In this document: piece after piece, positions 6,542 to 6,640 of the stretch
Layout: every line of letters begins with the position of its first letter
Position numbering within the stretch: position 1 is the first letter of the stretch
Assembly: GCA_005777205.1 (NCBI GenBank)
Contig: SXNB01000092.1
Span: forward strand, 1-6,640
From: Burkholderiales bacterium
GTDB lineage: Bacteria > Pseudomonadota > Gammaproteobacteria > Burkholderiales > SG8-39
Length of the DNA: 6,640 nt
Reading direction: 5' to 3'
Made by a program: the position numbers and the translations under genes
Notes under the pieces: model-generated
Database searches by the model: none
What the model saw: the letters and a program-made list of their open reading frames with translations, nothing else
What the model was told of the DNA's origin: nothing

Positions 6542-6640
6542 TTCAAGCCGCCCGTTGGCAACCAGCAAATCTGGCCGGATTCGGATCTCATCTGCACCGT
6601 TGTCGGCGGGCCGAATCAGCGCACCGATTTTCACGACGAC
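6542..6640 (+). pseudogene. nbaC: 3-hydroxyanthranilate 3,4-dioxygenase fragment (start missing, cut by window edge)
   Basis: Thirty-three codons to the last base read FKPPVGNQQIWPDSDL followed by ICTVVGGPNQRTDFHDD. This closely matches residues of about 22-53 of bacterial 3-hydroxyanthranilate 3,4-dioxygenase, a cupin enzyme. It opens the aromatic ring of 3-hydroxyanthranilate with O2 in tryptophan/kynurenine and 2-nitrobenzoate catabolism. R in NQRTD and H in DFHDD correspond to the substrate-contacting arginine (R47) and the first iron ligand (H51) of the Cupriavidus enzyme. The normal first 20 or so residues, usually ending in a W-I-D/E-E-x motif, are absent. Upstream in this frame the codons are the antisense of the acyl-CoA dehydrogenase, and no ATG, GTG or TTG occurs in frame from 6401 to the fragment. 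As seen it cannot be translated normally. It is either a decayed or truncated gene, or the edge of a chimeric join; the remainder of the gene would lie beyond the window. Confidence 0.8.

Noticed and set aside
6530..6634. Extension of the acyl-CoA dehydrogenase to a GTG start at 6634
   Set aside because: The translated residues do not resemble the family, the DNA encodes HAAO on the other strand, and a start here would give only a C-terminal fragment.

Overview
The window is high-GC bacterial DNA with almost no non-coding space. The Bug-family (TctC-like) solute-binding protein and the hydantoinase-type pair next to it suggest a betaproteobacterium, most likely of the Burkholderiales. That placement is an inference from gene content: there is no rRNA or taxonomic marker here, and no tRNA, insertion sequence, CRISPR array or phage gene was seen.

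Layout. On the minus strand, reading leftwards from 2527, is a two-gene unit: hyuB (980-2527, complete) then hyuA (1-974, cut by the left edge). Together they are predicted to form an ATP-dependent hydantoinase/oxoprolinase-type enzyme. A 52-bp gap (2528-2579) separates this unit from a divergent plus-strand unit of three tightly packed genes. These are a thiamine-diphosphate (ThDP) enzyme of the acetolactate synthase/decarboxylase superfamily (2580-4220), a secreted Bug-type solute-binding protein (4223-5182, 2 bp later) and a class IV PLP aminotransferase resembling branched-chain aminotransferase (5200-6111, 17 bp later). A convergent minus-strand acyl-CoA dehydrogenase C-terminal part (from 6113) follows after one base.

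The right end is the most unusual part. The acyl-CoA dehydrogenase similarity stops at about 6524-6529, in the middle of the C-terminal helical domain. From about 6542 to the last base the plus strand instead encodes an unmistakable piece of 3-hydroxyanthranilate 3,4-dioxygenase (HAAO/NbaC), which also lacks its N-terminus and any start codon. Two 5'-truncated genes are thus joined head to head, with a 6-bp direct repeat at the joint. This could be a real deletion or rearrangement, or an assembly chimera.

How the genes may work together (inference): the Bug protein would capture a small carboxylate or amide in the periplasm. HyuAB would open a cyclic amide at the expense of ATP to give an amino or carboxylic acid. 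The aminotransferase would convert an amino acid to a 2-oxo acid, and the ThDP enzyme could decarboxylate or ligate that 2-oxo acid. An acyl-CoA dehydrogenase would suit a later CoA-thioester step. The substrate cannot be read from the sequence, and no regulator or membrane transporter subunit is present in the window.
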